Shown one piece after another: positions 27,301 through 40,400 of a DNA stretch of 64,000 nucleotides (the stretch's first letter is position 1; each line of letters opens with the position of its first letter). The notes below the pieces were generated by a model, which did not search any database, was not told the DNA's origin, and was given only the letters and a program-made list of their open reading frames with translations. The DNA comes from Myrica gale (lineage: Eukaryota; Streptophyta; Magnoliopsida; Fagales; Myricaceae): NCBI GenBank assembly GCA_963930655.1, contig OZ005601.1, forward strand, positions 18,282,001 through 18,346,000, in the 5' to 3' direction. The translations under genes and the position numbers were made by a program.

Positions 27301-28317
27301 AATTGTTAAATAAAGTAATTGCGATGATTTTGAATTTAGCTTTTGTCTATATCTTTTCCACTAATCTGATTGCTTCAATTTCTTCAATGTTAAAGCATCT
27401 AATTTTAAACTAAATAATTTGGACAGATTTTCGTTTACATTTTAGTCGATAACTCTTTCATTAATCTATTTGCTTCATTTCTTCATGATTAAGGTATCTA
27501 ACTGTAATTTGATCTGTTACAATTCCACAAAATTAAGTTCTTCATTTTCTTCAATATTATGCTTTACAATTTTTAAACTAATTAATTTGAACTATTTTAA
27601 TTTATATTTCGGTCCACAACTCCTGCATTAATGTATTTCCAACATTTTATTCATCCTCAACGTTCCTAATTTTCAAAGTGATTAATTGGAATTATTATTT
27701 ATTGATATCTTGTGGTTTAACTCTTCAATTAATCCATTTGCATCATTATCTTTGACATTAAGGTGTGTTACTTTTAATCTAATTAATTTGGAGACTTTAG
27801 TTTTTATAGTTTGGTCTATTGCTCTTCATTTAATCTATTTGATTCGTTTCTTCAATATTAAGTTATCTATTTTATAAACTAACTAATTTGTGGCTTTTTT
27901 CAACTATATTTTGTTCAATAACTCTTCCATAAATTTATCTGCTTAATTTCGTTATCGCTAAGGTATCTAATTGTTAAATAAAGTAATTGCGATGATTTTG
28001 AATTTAGCTTTTGTCTATATCTTTTCCACTAATCTAATTGCTTCAATTTCTTCAATGTTAAAGCATCTAATTTTAAACTAAATAATTTGGACAGATTTTC
28101 GTTTACATTTTAGTCGATAACTCTTTCATTAATCTATTTGCTTCATTTCTTCATGATTAAGGTATCTAACTGTCTTTTGATCTGTTATAAATCCACAAAA
28201 TTAAGTTCTTCATTTTCTTCAAAATTATGCTATCCATTTTTGAAACTACATAATTTGTAATATTTTTCATTTATATTTTGGTCCACAACTCTTGCATTAA
28301 TGTATTTACAACATTTT
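24309..28317 (+). repeat. Partial higher-order duplication (6 monomers, 4,009 bp)
   Basis: Starts: a/i hybrid 24309, j' 24977, k 25645, l 26313, m 26981, n 27649. The first monomer begins like member a (aatcaatttg and the rare 'attatttttgac' at 24391-24415) and then continues like member i (cttccataa, ctgattg, gctttacaattt). Members k-n repeat those of copy 2 at an offset of exactly 4,009 bp. Confidence 0.85.
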
Positions 28318-31300
28318 ATTCATCCTCAAGGTTCCTAATTTTCAAAGTGATTAATCGGAACTATTATTTATTGATATCTTGTGGTTTAACTCTTCAATTA
28401 ATCAATTTGCATCATTATTTTTGACATTAAGGTGTGTTACTTTTAATCTAATTAATATGGAGACTTTAGTTTTTATTGTTTGGTCTATTGCTCTTCATTT
28501 AATCTATTTGATTCGTTTCTTCAATATTATGTTATCAATTTTATAAACTAACTAATTTGAGGCTTTTTTCAACTATATTTTGTTCAATAACTCTTACATA
28601 AATCTATCTGCTTAATTTCGTTATCGCTAAGGTATGTAATTGTTAAATAAAGTAATTGCGATGATTTTGAATTTAGCTTTTGTCTATATCTTTTCCACTA
28701 ATCTAATTGCTTCAATTTCTTCAATGTTAAAGTATCTAATTTTAAACTAAATAATTTGGACAGATTTTCGTTTACATTTTAGTCGATAACTCTGTCATTA
28801 ATCTATTTGCTTTATTTCTTCATGATCAAGATATCTAACTGTCTTTTAATCTGTTATAAATCCACAAAATTAAATTCTTCATTTTCTTCAAAATTATGCT
28901 ATCGATTTTTGAAACTACATAATTTGTAATATTTTTCATTTATATTTTGGTCCACAACTCTTGCATTAATGTATTTACAACATTTTATTCATCCTCAAGG
29001 TTCCTAATTTTCAAAGTGATTAATCGGAACTATTATTTATTGATATCTTGTGGTTTAACTCTTCAATTAATCCATTTGCATCATTATCTTTGACATTAAG
29101 GTGTGTTACTTTTAATCTAATTAATATGGAGACTTTAGTTTTTATAGTTTGGTCTATTGCTCTTCATTTAATAATTTATTTGATTCGTTTCTTCAATATT
29201 AAGTTCTCTGTTTTATAAACTAACTAATTTGAGGCTTTTTTCAACTATATTTTGTTCAATACCTCTTCCATAAATCTATCTGCTTAATTTCGTTATGCTA
29301 AGGTATCTAATTGTTAAATAAAGTAATTGCGATGATTTTGAATTTATCTTTTCTCTATATCTTTTCCACTAATCTAATTGCTTCAATTTCTTCAATGTTA
29401 AAGTATCTAATTTTAAACTAAATAATTTGGACAGATTTTCGTTTACATTTTAGTCGATAACTCTGTCATTAATCTATTTGCTTCATTTCTTCATGATTAA
29501 GGTATCTAACAGTCTTTTAATCTGTTATAAATCTACAAAATTAAGTTCTTCATTTTTTTAAATATTATGCTATAATATTTTTAAACTAATTAATTTGAAC
29601 TATTTTAATTTATATTTCGGTCCACAACAACTGCATTAATGTATTTCCAACATTTTATTCATCCTCAAGGTTCCTAATTTTCAAAGTGATTAATTGAAAT
29701 TATTATTTATTGATATCTTGTGGTTTAACTCTTCAATTAATCAATTTGCATCATTATCTTTGACATTCATGTGTATTACTTTTAATCTAATTAATTTGGA
29801 GACTTTAGTTTTTATAGTTTGGTCTATTGCTCTTCATTTAATCTATTTGATTCGTTTCTTCAATATTAAGTTATCTATTTTATAAACTAACTAATTTGAG
29901 GCTTTTTTCAACTATATTTTGTTCAATAACTCTTACATAAATCTATCTGCTTAATTTCGTTATCGCTAAGGTATGTAATTGTTAAATAAAGTAATTGCGA
30001 TGATTTTGAATTTAGCTTTTGTCTATATCTTTTCCACTAATCTAATTGCTTCAATTTCTTCAATGTTAAAGTATCTAATTTTAAACTAAATAATTTAGAC
30101 AGATTTTCGTTTACATTTTAGTCGATAACTCTTTCATTAATCTATTTGCTTCATTTCTTCATGATTAAGGTATCTAACTCTCTTTTGATCTGTTATAAAT
30201 CCACAAAATTAAGTTCTTCATTTTCTTCAATATTATGCTATACAATTTTTAAACTAATTAATTTGAACTATTTTAATTTATATTTCGGTCCACAACTCCT
30301 GCATTAATGTATTTCCGACATTTTATTCATCCTCAAGGTTCCTAATTTTCAAAGTGATTAATTGGAATTATTATTTATTGATATCTTGTGGTTTAACTCT
30401 TCAATTAATCAATTTGCATCAATATCTTTGACATTCAGGTGTATTACTTTTAATCTAATTAATTGGAGACTTTAGTTTTTATAGTTTGGTCTATTGCTAT
30501 TCATTTAATCTATTTGATTCGTTTTTTCAATATTAAGTTATCTATTTTATAAACTAACTAATTTGAGGCTTTTTTCAACTATATTTTGTTCAATAACTCT
30601 TACATAAATCTATCTGCTTAATTTCGTTATCGCTAAGGTATCTAATTGTTGAATAAAGTAATTGCGATGATTTTGAATTTTGCTTTTGTCTATATCTTTT
30701 CGATTAATCTAATTGCTTCAATTTCTTCAATGCTAAAGTATCTAATTTTTAGTCTAAATAATTTGGACAGATTTTCATTTATATTTTAGTCGATAACTCT
30801 GTCATTAATCTATTTGCTTCATTTCTTCATGATTAAGGTATCTAACTATCTTTTGATCTGTTTTAATTCAACAAAACTAAATGCTTCATTTTCTTCAATA
30901 TGATGCAATCCATTTTTAAACTAATTAATTTGAACTATTTTAATTTATATTTCGGTCCACAACTCTTGCATTAATGTATTTACAACATTTTATTCATCCT
31001 CAAGGTTCCTAATTTTCAAAGTGATTAATCGGAACAATTATTTATTGATATCTTGTGGTTTAACTCTTCAATTAATTTCGTTATCGCTAAGGTATCCAAT
31101 TGTTAAATAAAGTAATTGCGATGATTTTGAATTTTGCTTTGGTCTATATCTTTTCGATTAATCTAATTGCTTCAATTTCTTCAATGTTAAAGTATCTAAT
31201 TTTTAGTCTAAATAATTTGGACTGATTTTCATTTATATTTTAGTCGATAACTCTGTCATTAATCTATTTGCTTCATTTCTTCATGATTAAGGTATCTAAC

Positions 31301-34300
31301 TATCTTTTGATCTGTTTTAATGCAACAAAACTAAATGCTTCATTTTCTTCAATATTATGCTATCCATTTTTGAAACTAATTAATTTGTAATATTTTTCAT
31401 TTATATTTTGTTCCACAACTCTTGCATTAATGTATTTACAACATTTTATTCATCCTCAAGGTTCCTAATTTTCAAAGTGATTAATCGGAACTATTATTTA
31501 TTGATATCTTGTGGTTTAACTCTTCAATTAATCCATTTGCATCATTATCTTTGACATTAAAATGTGTTACTTTTAATCTAATTAATATGGAGACTTTAGT
31601 TTTTATAGTTTGGTCTATTGCTCTTCATTTAATCTATTTGATTCGTTTCTTCAATATTAAGTTATCTATTTTATAGACTAACTAATTTGTGGCTTTTTTC
31701 AACTATATTTTGTTCAATAACTCTTCCATAAATCTATCTGCTTAATTTCGTTATCGCTAAGGTATCTAATTGTTAAATAAAGTAATTGTGATGATTTTGA
31801 ATTTAGCTTTTGTCTATATCTTTTCCACTAATCTAATTGCTTCAATTTCTTCAATGTTAAAGCATCTAATTTTAAACTAAATAATTTGGACAGATTTTCG
31901 TTTACATTTTAGTCGATAACTCTTTCATTAATCTATTTGCTTCATTTCTTCATGATTAAGGTATCTAACTGTATTTTGATCTGTTACAATTCCACAAAAT
32001 TAAGTTCTTCATTTTCTTCAATATTATGCTATAAAATTTTTAAACTAATTAATTTGAACTATTTTAATTTATATTTCGGTCCACAACTCTTGCATTAATG
32101 TATTTACAACATTTTATTCATCCTCAAGGTTCCTAATTTTCAAAGTGATTAATCGGAACAATTATTTATTGATATCTTGTGGTTTAACTCTTCAATTAAT
32201 CCATTTGCATCATTATCTTTGACATTAAGATGTGTTACTTTTAATCTAATTAATATGGAGACTTTAGTTTTTATAGTTTGGTCTATTGCTCTTCATTTAA
32301 TTTATTTTATTCGTTTCTTCAATATTAAGTTCTCTATTTTATAAACTAACTAATTTGTGGCTTTTTTCAACTATATTTTGTTCAATAACTCTTACATAAA
32401 TCTATCTGCTTAATTTCGTTATCGCTAAGGTATCCAATTGTTAAATAAAGTAATTGCGATGATTTTGAATTTAGCTTTTGTCTATATCTTTTCCACTAAT
32501 CTGATTGCTTCAATTTCTTCAATGTTAAAGCATCTAATTTTAAACTAAATAATTTGGACAGATTTTCGTTTACATTTTAGTCGATAACTCTGTCATTAAT
32601 CTATTTGCTTCATTTCTTCATGATTAAGGTATCTAACTGTCTTTTGATCTGTTACAATTCCACAAAATTAAGTTCTTCATTTTCTTCAATATTATGCTAT
32701 AAAATTTTTGAACTAATTAATTTGAACTATTTTAATTTATATTTCGGTCCACAACTCTTGCATTAATGTATTTACAACATTTTATTCAGCCTCAAGGTTC
32801 CTAATTTTCAAAGTGATTAATCGGATCAATTATTTATTGATATCTTGTGGTTTAACTCTTCAATTAATCCATTTGCATCATTATCTTTGACATTAAGATG
32901 TGTTACTTTTAATCTAATTAATATGGAGACTTTAGTTTTTATAGTTTGGTCTATTGCTCTTCATTTAATTTATTTGATTCGTTTCTTCAATATTAAGTTC
33001 TCTATTTTATAAACTAACTAATTTTAGGCTTTTTTCAACTATATTTTGTTCAAAAACTCTTACATAAATCTATCTGCTTAATTTCGTTATCGCTAAGGTA
33101 TCCAATTGTTAAATAAAGTAATTGCGATGATTTTGAATTTAGCTTTTGTCTATATCTTTCCACTAATCTGATTGCTTCAATTTCTTCAATGTTAAAGCAT
33201 CTAATTTTAAACTAAATAATTTGGACAGATTTTCGTTTACATTGTAGTCGATAACTCTGTCATTAATCTATTTGCTTCATTTCTTCATGATTAAGGTATC
33301 TAACTGTCTTTTAATCTGTTATAAGTCCACAAAATTAAGTTCTTCATTTTCTTCAACATTATGCTACACAATTTTTAAACTAATTAATTTGAACTATTTT
33401 AATTTATATTTCGGTCCACAACTCTTGCATTAATGTATTTACAACATTTTATTCATCCTCAAGGTTCCTAATTTTCAAAGTGATTAATCGGAACAATTAT
33501 TTATTGATATCTTGTGGTTTAACTCTTCAATTAATCCATTTGCATCATTATCTTTGACATTAAGATGTGTTACTTTTAATCTAATTAATATGGAGACTTT
33601 AGTTTTTATAGTTTGGTCTATTGCTCTTCATTTAATTTATTTTATTCGTTTCTTCAATATTAAGTTCTCTATTTTATAAACTAACTAATTTGAGGCTTTT
33701 TTCAACTATATTTTGTTCAATAACTCTTACATAAATCTATCTGCTTAATTTCGTTATCGCTAAGGTATCCAATTGTTAAATAAAGTAATTGCGATGATTT
33801 TGAATTTAACTTTTGTCTATATCTTTTCCACTAATCTGATTGCTTCAATTTCTTCAATGTTAAAGCATCTAATTTTAAACTAAATAATTTGGACAGATTT
33901 TCGTTTACATTTTAGTCGATAACTCTGTCATTAATCTATTTGCTTCATTTCTTCATGATTAAGGTATCTAACTGTATTTTGATCTGTTACAATTCCACAA
34001 AATTAAGTTCTTCATTTTCTTCAATATTATGCTTTACAATTTTTAAACTAATTAATTTGAACTATTTTAATTTATATTTCGGTCCACAACTCCTGCATTA
34101 ATGTATTTCCAACATTTTATTCATCCTCAACGTTCCTAATTTTCAAAGTGATTAATTGGAATTATTATTTATTGATATCTTGTGGTTTAACTCTTCAATT
34201 AATACATTTGCATCATTATCTTTGACATTAAGATGTGTTACTTTTAATCTAATTAATATGGAGACTTTAGTTTTTATAGTTTGGTCTATTGCTCTTCATT

Positions 34301-37300
34301 TAATTTATTTTATTCGTTTCTTCAATATTAAGTTCTCTATTTTATAAACTAACTAATTTGTGGCTTTTTTCAACTATATTTTGTTCAATAACTCTTCCAT
34401 AAATCTATCTGCTTAATTTCGTTATCGCTAAGGTATCTAATTGTTAAATAAAGTAATTGCGATGATTTTGAATTTATCTTTTGTCTATATCTTTTCCACT
34501 AATCTGATTGCTTCAATTTCTTCAATGTTAAAGCATCTAATTTTAAACTAAATAATTTGGACAGATTTTCGTTTACATTTTAGTCGATAACACTGTCATT
34601 AATCTATTTGCTTCATTTCTTCATGATTAAGGTATCTAACTGTATTTTGATCTGTTACAATTCCACAAAATTAAGTTCTTCATTTTCTTCAATATTATGC
34701 TATAAAATTTTTAAACTAATTAATTTGAACTATTTTAATTTATATTTCGGTCCACAACTCTTGCATTAATGTATTTACAACATTTTATTCATCCTCAAGG
34801 TTCCTAATTTTCAAAGTGATTAATCGGAACAATTATTTATTGATATCTTGTGGTTTAACTCTTCAATTAATCCCTTTGCATCATTATCTTTGACATTAAG
34901 ATGTGTTACTTTTAATCTAATTAATATGGAGACTTTAGTTTTTATAGTTTGGTCTATTGCTCTTCATTTAATTTATTTGATTCGTTTCTTCAATATTAAG
35001 TTCTCTATTTTATAAACTAACTAATTTGTGGCTTTTTTCAACTATATTTTGTTCAATAACTCTTACATAAATCTATCTGCTTAATTTCGTTATCGCTAAG
35101 GTATCCAATTGTTAAATAAAGTAATTGCGATGATTTTGAATTTAGCTTTTGTCTATATCTTTTCCACTAATCTGATTGCTTTAATTTCTTCAATGTTAAA
35201 GCATCTAATTTTAAACTAAATAATTTGGACAGATTTTCGTTTACATTTTAGTCGATAACTCTGTCATTAATCTATTTGCTTCATTTCTTCATGATTAAGG
35301 TATCTAACTGTCTTTTGATCTGTTACAATTCCACAAAATTAAGTTCTTCATTTTCTTCAATATTATGCTATAAAATTTTTGAACTAATTAATTTGAACTA
35401 TTTTAATTTATATTTCGGTCCACAACTCTTGCATTAATGTATTTACAACATCTTATTCAGCCTCAACGTTCCTAATTTTCAAAGTGATTAATCGGATCAA
35501 TTATTTATTGATATCTTGTGGTTTAACTCTTCAATTAATCCATTTGCATCATTATCTTTGACATTAAGATGTGTTACTTTTAATCTAATTAATATGGAGA
35601 CTTTAGTTTTTATAGTTTGGTCTATTGCTCTTCATTTAATTTATTTTATTCGTTTCTTCAATATTAAGTTCTCTATTTTATAAACTAACTAATTTGAGGC
35701 TTTTTTCAACTATATTTTGTTCAATAACTCTTACATAAATCTATCTGCTTAATTTCGTTATCGCTAAGGTATCTAATTGTTAAATAAAGTAATTGCGATG
35801 ATTTTGAATTTAGCTTTTGTCTATATCTTTTCCACTAATCTAATTGCTTCAATTTCTTCAATGTTAAAGCATCTAATTTTAAACTAAATAATTTGGACAG
35901 ATTTTCGTTTACATTTTAGTCGATAACTCTTTCATTAATCTATTTGCTTCATTTCTTCATGATTAAGGTATCTAACTGTATTTTGATCTGTTACAATTCC
36001 ACAAAATTAAGTTCTTCATTTTCTTCAATATTATGCTATAAAATTTTTAAACTAATTAATTTGAACTATTTTAATTTATATTTCAGTCCACAACTCTTGC
36101 ATTAATGTATTTACAACATTTTATTCATCCTCAAGGTTCCTAATTTTCAAAGTGATTAATCGGAACAATTATTTATTGATATCTTGTGGTTTAACTCTTC
36201 AATTAATCCATTTGCATCATTATCTTTGACATTAAGATGTGTTACTTTTAATCTAATTAATATGGAGACTTTAGTTTTTATAGTTTGGTCTATTGCTCTT
36301 CATTTAATTTATTTTATTCGTTTCTTCAATATTAAGTTCTCTATTTTATAAACTAACTAATTTGTGGCTTTTTTCAACTATATTTTGTTCAATAACTCTT
36401 ACATAAATCTATCTGCTTAATTTCGTTATCGCTAAGGTATCCAATTGTTAAATAAAGTAATTGCGATGATTTTGAATTTAGCTTTTGTCTATATCTTTTC
36501 CACTAATCTGATTGCTTCAATTTCTTCAATGTTAAAGCATCTAATTTTAAACTAAATAATTTGGACAGATTTTCGTTTACATTTTAGTCGATAACTCTTT
36601 CATTAATCTATTTGCTTCATTTCTTCATGATTAAGGTATCTAACTGTAATTTGATCTGTTACAATTCCACAAAATTAAGTTCTTCATTTTCTTCAATATT
36701 ATGCTTTACAATTTTTAAACTAATTAATTTGAACTATTTTAATTTATATTTCGGTCCACAACTCCTGCATTAATGTATTTCCAACATTTTATTCATCCTC
36801 AACGTTCCTAATTTTCAAAGTGATTAATTGGAATTATTATTTATTGATATCTTGTGGTTTAACTCTTCAATTAATCCATTTGCATCATTATCTTTGACAT
36901 TAAGGTGTGTTACTTTTAATCTAATTAATTTGGAGACTTTAGTTTTTATAGTTTGGTCTATTGCTCTTCATTTAATCTATTTGATTCGTTTCTTCAATAT
37001 TAAGTTATCTATTTTATAAACTAACTAATTTGTGGCTTTTTTTCAACTATATTTTGTTCAATAACTCTTCCATAAATCTATCTGCTTAATTTCGTTATCG
37101 CTAAGGTATCTAATTGTTAAATAAAGTAATTGCGATGATTTTGAATTTAGCTTTTGTCTATATCTTTTCCACTAATCTAATTGCTTCAATTTCTTCAATG
37201 TTAAAGCATCTAATTTTAAACTAAATAATTTGGACAGATTTTCGTTTACATTTTAGTCGATAACTCTTTCATTAATCTATTTGCTTCATTTCTTCATGAT

Positions 37301-37460
37301 TAAGGTATCTAACTGTATTTTGATATGTTACAATTCCACAAAATTAAGTTCTTCATTTTCTTCAATATTATGCTATAAAATTTTTTAAACTAATTAATTT
37401 GAACTATTTTAATTTATATTTCGGTCCACAACTCTTGCATTAATGTATTTACAACATTTT
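28318..37460 (+). repeat. Higher-order repeat, copy 3 (14 monomers, 9,143 bp)
   Basis: Starts: a 28318, b 28987, c 29657, d 30325, e 30992 (456 bp), f 31448, g 32116, h 32784, i 33451, j' 34119, k 34787, l 35455, m 36123, n 36791. It matches copy 2 at an offset of 12,483 bp through a-h and into i, to about 33.63 kb; I noticed about eleven single-base differences over some 5.3 kb. From j' on it matches the 24.3-28.3 kb segment at 9,142 bp. The last member carries one extra T in the 'gctttttttcaac' run. Confidence 0.85.
30992..31447 (+). repeat. Truncated monomer e, copy 3 (456 bp)
   Basis: The join lies at about 31064-31083, offset 12,483 bp from copy 2. Three identical breakpoints in the same monomer neighbourhood (after d, before f) show that the deletion arose once and was copied with the surrounding segment. 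Confidence 0.92.
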
Positions 37461-40400
37461 ATTCATCCTCAAGGTTCCTAATTTTCAAAGTGATTAATCG
37501 GAACAATTATTTATTGATATCTTGTGGTTTAACTTTTCAATTAATCCATTTGCATCATTATCTTAGACATTAAGATGTGTTACTTTTAATCTAATTAATA
37601 TGGAGACTTTAGTTTTTATAGTTTGGTCTATTGCTCTTCATTTAATTTATTTTATTCGTTTCTACAATATTAAGTTCTCTATTTTATAAACTAACTAATT
37701 TGTGGCTTTTTTCAACTATATTTTGTTCAATAACTCTTACATAAATCTATCTGCTTAATTTCGTTATCGCTAAGGTATCCAATTGTTAAATAAAGTAATT
37801 GCGATGATTTTGAATTTAGCTTTTGTCTATATCTTTTCCACATTATCTGATTGCTTCAATTTCTTCAATGTTAAAGCATCTAATTTTAAACTAAATAATT
37901 TGGACAGATTTTCGTTTACATTTTAGTCGATAACACTGTCATTAATCTATTTGCTTCATTTCTTCATGATTAAGGTATCTAACTGTATTTTGATCTGTTA
38001 CAATTCCACAAAATTAAGTTCTTCATTTTCTTCAATATTATGCTATAAAATTTTTAAACTAATTAATTTGAACTATTTTAATTTATATTTCGGTCCACAA
38101 CTCTTGCATTAATGTATTTACAACATTTTATTCATCCTCAAGGTTCCTAATTTTCAAAGTGATTAATCGGAACAATTATTTATTGATATCTTGTGGTTTA
38201 ACTCTTCAATTAATCCCTTTGCATCATTATCTTTGACATTAAGATGTGTTACTTTTAATCTAATTAATATGGAGACTTTAGTTTTTATAGTTTGGTCTAT
38301 TGCTCTTCATTTAATTTATTTGATTCGTTTCTTCAATATTAAGTTCTCTATTTTATAAACTAACTAATTTGTGGCTTTTTTCAACTATATTTTGTTCAAT
38401 AACTCTTACATAAATCTATCTGCTTAATTTCGTTATCGCTAAGGTATCCAATTGTTAAATAAAGTAATTGCGATGATTTTGAATTTAGCTTTTGTCTATA
38501 TCTTTTCCACTAATCTGATTGCTTCAATTTCTTCAATGTTAAAGCATCTAATTTTAAACTAAATAATTTGGACAGATTTTCGTTTACATTTTAGTCGATG
38601 ACTCTGTCATTAATCTATTTGCTTCATTTCTTCATGATTAAGGTATCTAACTGTCTTTTGATCTGTTACAATTCCACAAAATTAAGTTCTTCATTTTCTT
38701 CAATATTATGCTATAAAATTTTTGAACTAATTAATTTGAACTATTTTAATTTATATTTCGGTCCACAACTCTTGCATTAATGTATTTACAACATCTTATT
38801 CAGCCTCAACGTTCCTAATTTTCAAAGTGATTAATCGGATCAATTATTTATTGATATCTTGTGGTTTAACTCTTCAATTAATCCATTTGCATCATTATCT
38901 TTGACATTAAGATGTGTTACTTTTAATCTAATTAATATGGAGACTTTAGTTTTTATAGTTTGGTCTATTGCTCTTCATTTAATTTATTTTATTCGTTTCT
39001 TCAATATTAAGTTCTCTATTTTATAAACTAACTAATTTGAGGCTTTTTTCAACTATATTTTGTTCAATAACTCTTACATAAATCTATCTGCTTAATTTCG
39101 TTATCGCTAAGGTATCTAATTGTTAAATAAAGTAATTGCGATGATTTTGAATTTAGCTTTTGTCTATATCTTTTCCACTAATCTAATTGCTTCAATTTCT
39201 TCAATGTTAAAGCATCTAATTTTAAACTAAATAATTTGGACAGATTTTCGTTTACATTTTAGTCGATAACTCTTTCATTAATCTATTTGCTTCATTTCTT
39301 CATGATTAAGGTATCTAACTGTATTTTGATCTGTTACAATTCCACAAAATTAAGTTCTTCATTTTCTTCAATATTATGCTATAAAATTTTTAAACTAATT
39401 AATTTGAACTATTTTAATTTATATTTCAGTCCACAACTCTTGCATTAATGTATTTACAACATTTTATTCATCCTCAAGGTTCCTAATTTTCAAAGTGATT
39501 AATCGGAACAATTATTTATTGATATCTTGTGGTTTAACTCTTCAATTAATCCATTTGCATCATTATCTTTGACATTAAGATGTGTTACTTTTAATCTAAT
39601 TAATATGGAGACTTTAGTTTTTATAGTTTGGTCTATTGCTCTTCATTTAATTTATTTTATTCGTTTCTTCAATATTAAGTTCTCTATTTTATAAACTAAC
39701 TAATTTGTGGCTTTTTTCAACTATATTTTGTTCAATAACTCTTACATAAATCTATCTGCTTAATTTCGTTATCGCTAAGGTATCCAATTGTTAAATAAAG
39801 TAATTGCGATGATTTTGAATTTAGCTTTTGTCTATATCTTTTCCACTAATCTGATTGCTTCAATTTCTTCAATGTTAAAGCATCTAATTTTAAACTAAAT
39901 AATTTGGACAGATTTTCGTTTACATTTTAGTCGATAACTCTTTCATTAATCTATTTGCTTCATTTCTTCATGATTAAGGTATCTAACTGTAATTTGATCT
40001 GTTACAATTCCACAAAATTAAGTTCTTCATTTTCTTCAATATTATGCTTTACAATTTTTAAACTAATTAATTTGAACTATTTTAATTTATATTTCGGTCC
40101 ACAACTCCTGCATTAATGTATTTCCAACATTTTATTCATCCTCAACGTTCCTAATTTTCAAAGTGATTAATTGGAATTATTATTTATTGATATCTTGTGG
40201 TTTAACTCTTCAATTAATCCATTTGCATCATTATCTTTGACATTAAGGTGTGTTACTTTTAATCTAATTAATTTGGAGACTTTAGTTTTTATAGTTTGGT
40301 CTATTGCTCTTCATTTAATCTATTTGATTCGTTTCTTCAATATTAAGTTATCTATTTTATAAACTAACTAATTTGTGGCTTTTTTTCAACTATATTTTGT

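Noticed and set aside
38598-38780. 60-codon + strand frames at 38598-38780 and 53870-54052
   Set aside because: They lie in subunits E-G and exist only where 'gataac' reads 'gatgac', giving an apparent ATG. There is no sign of selection or of a real gene.
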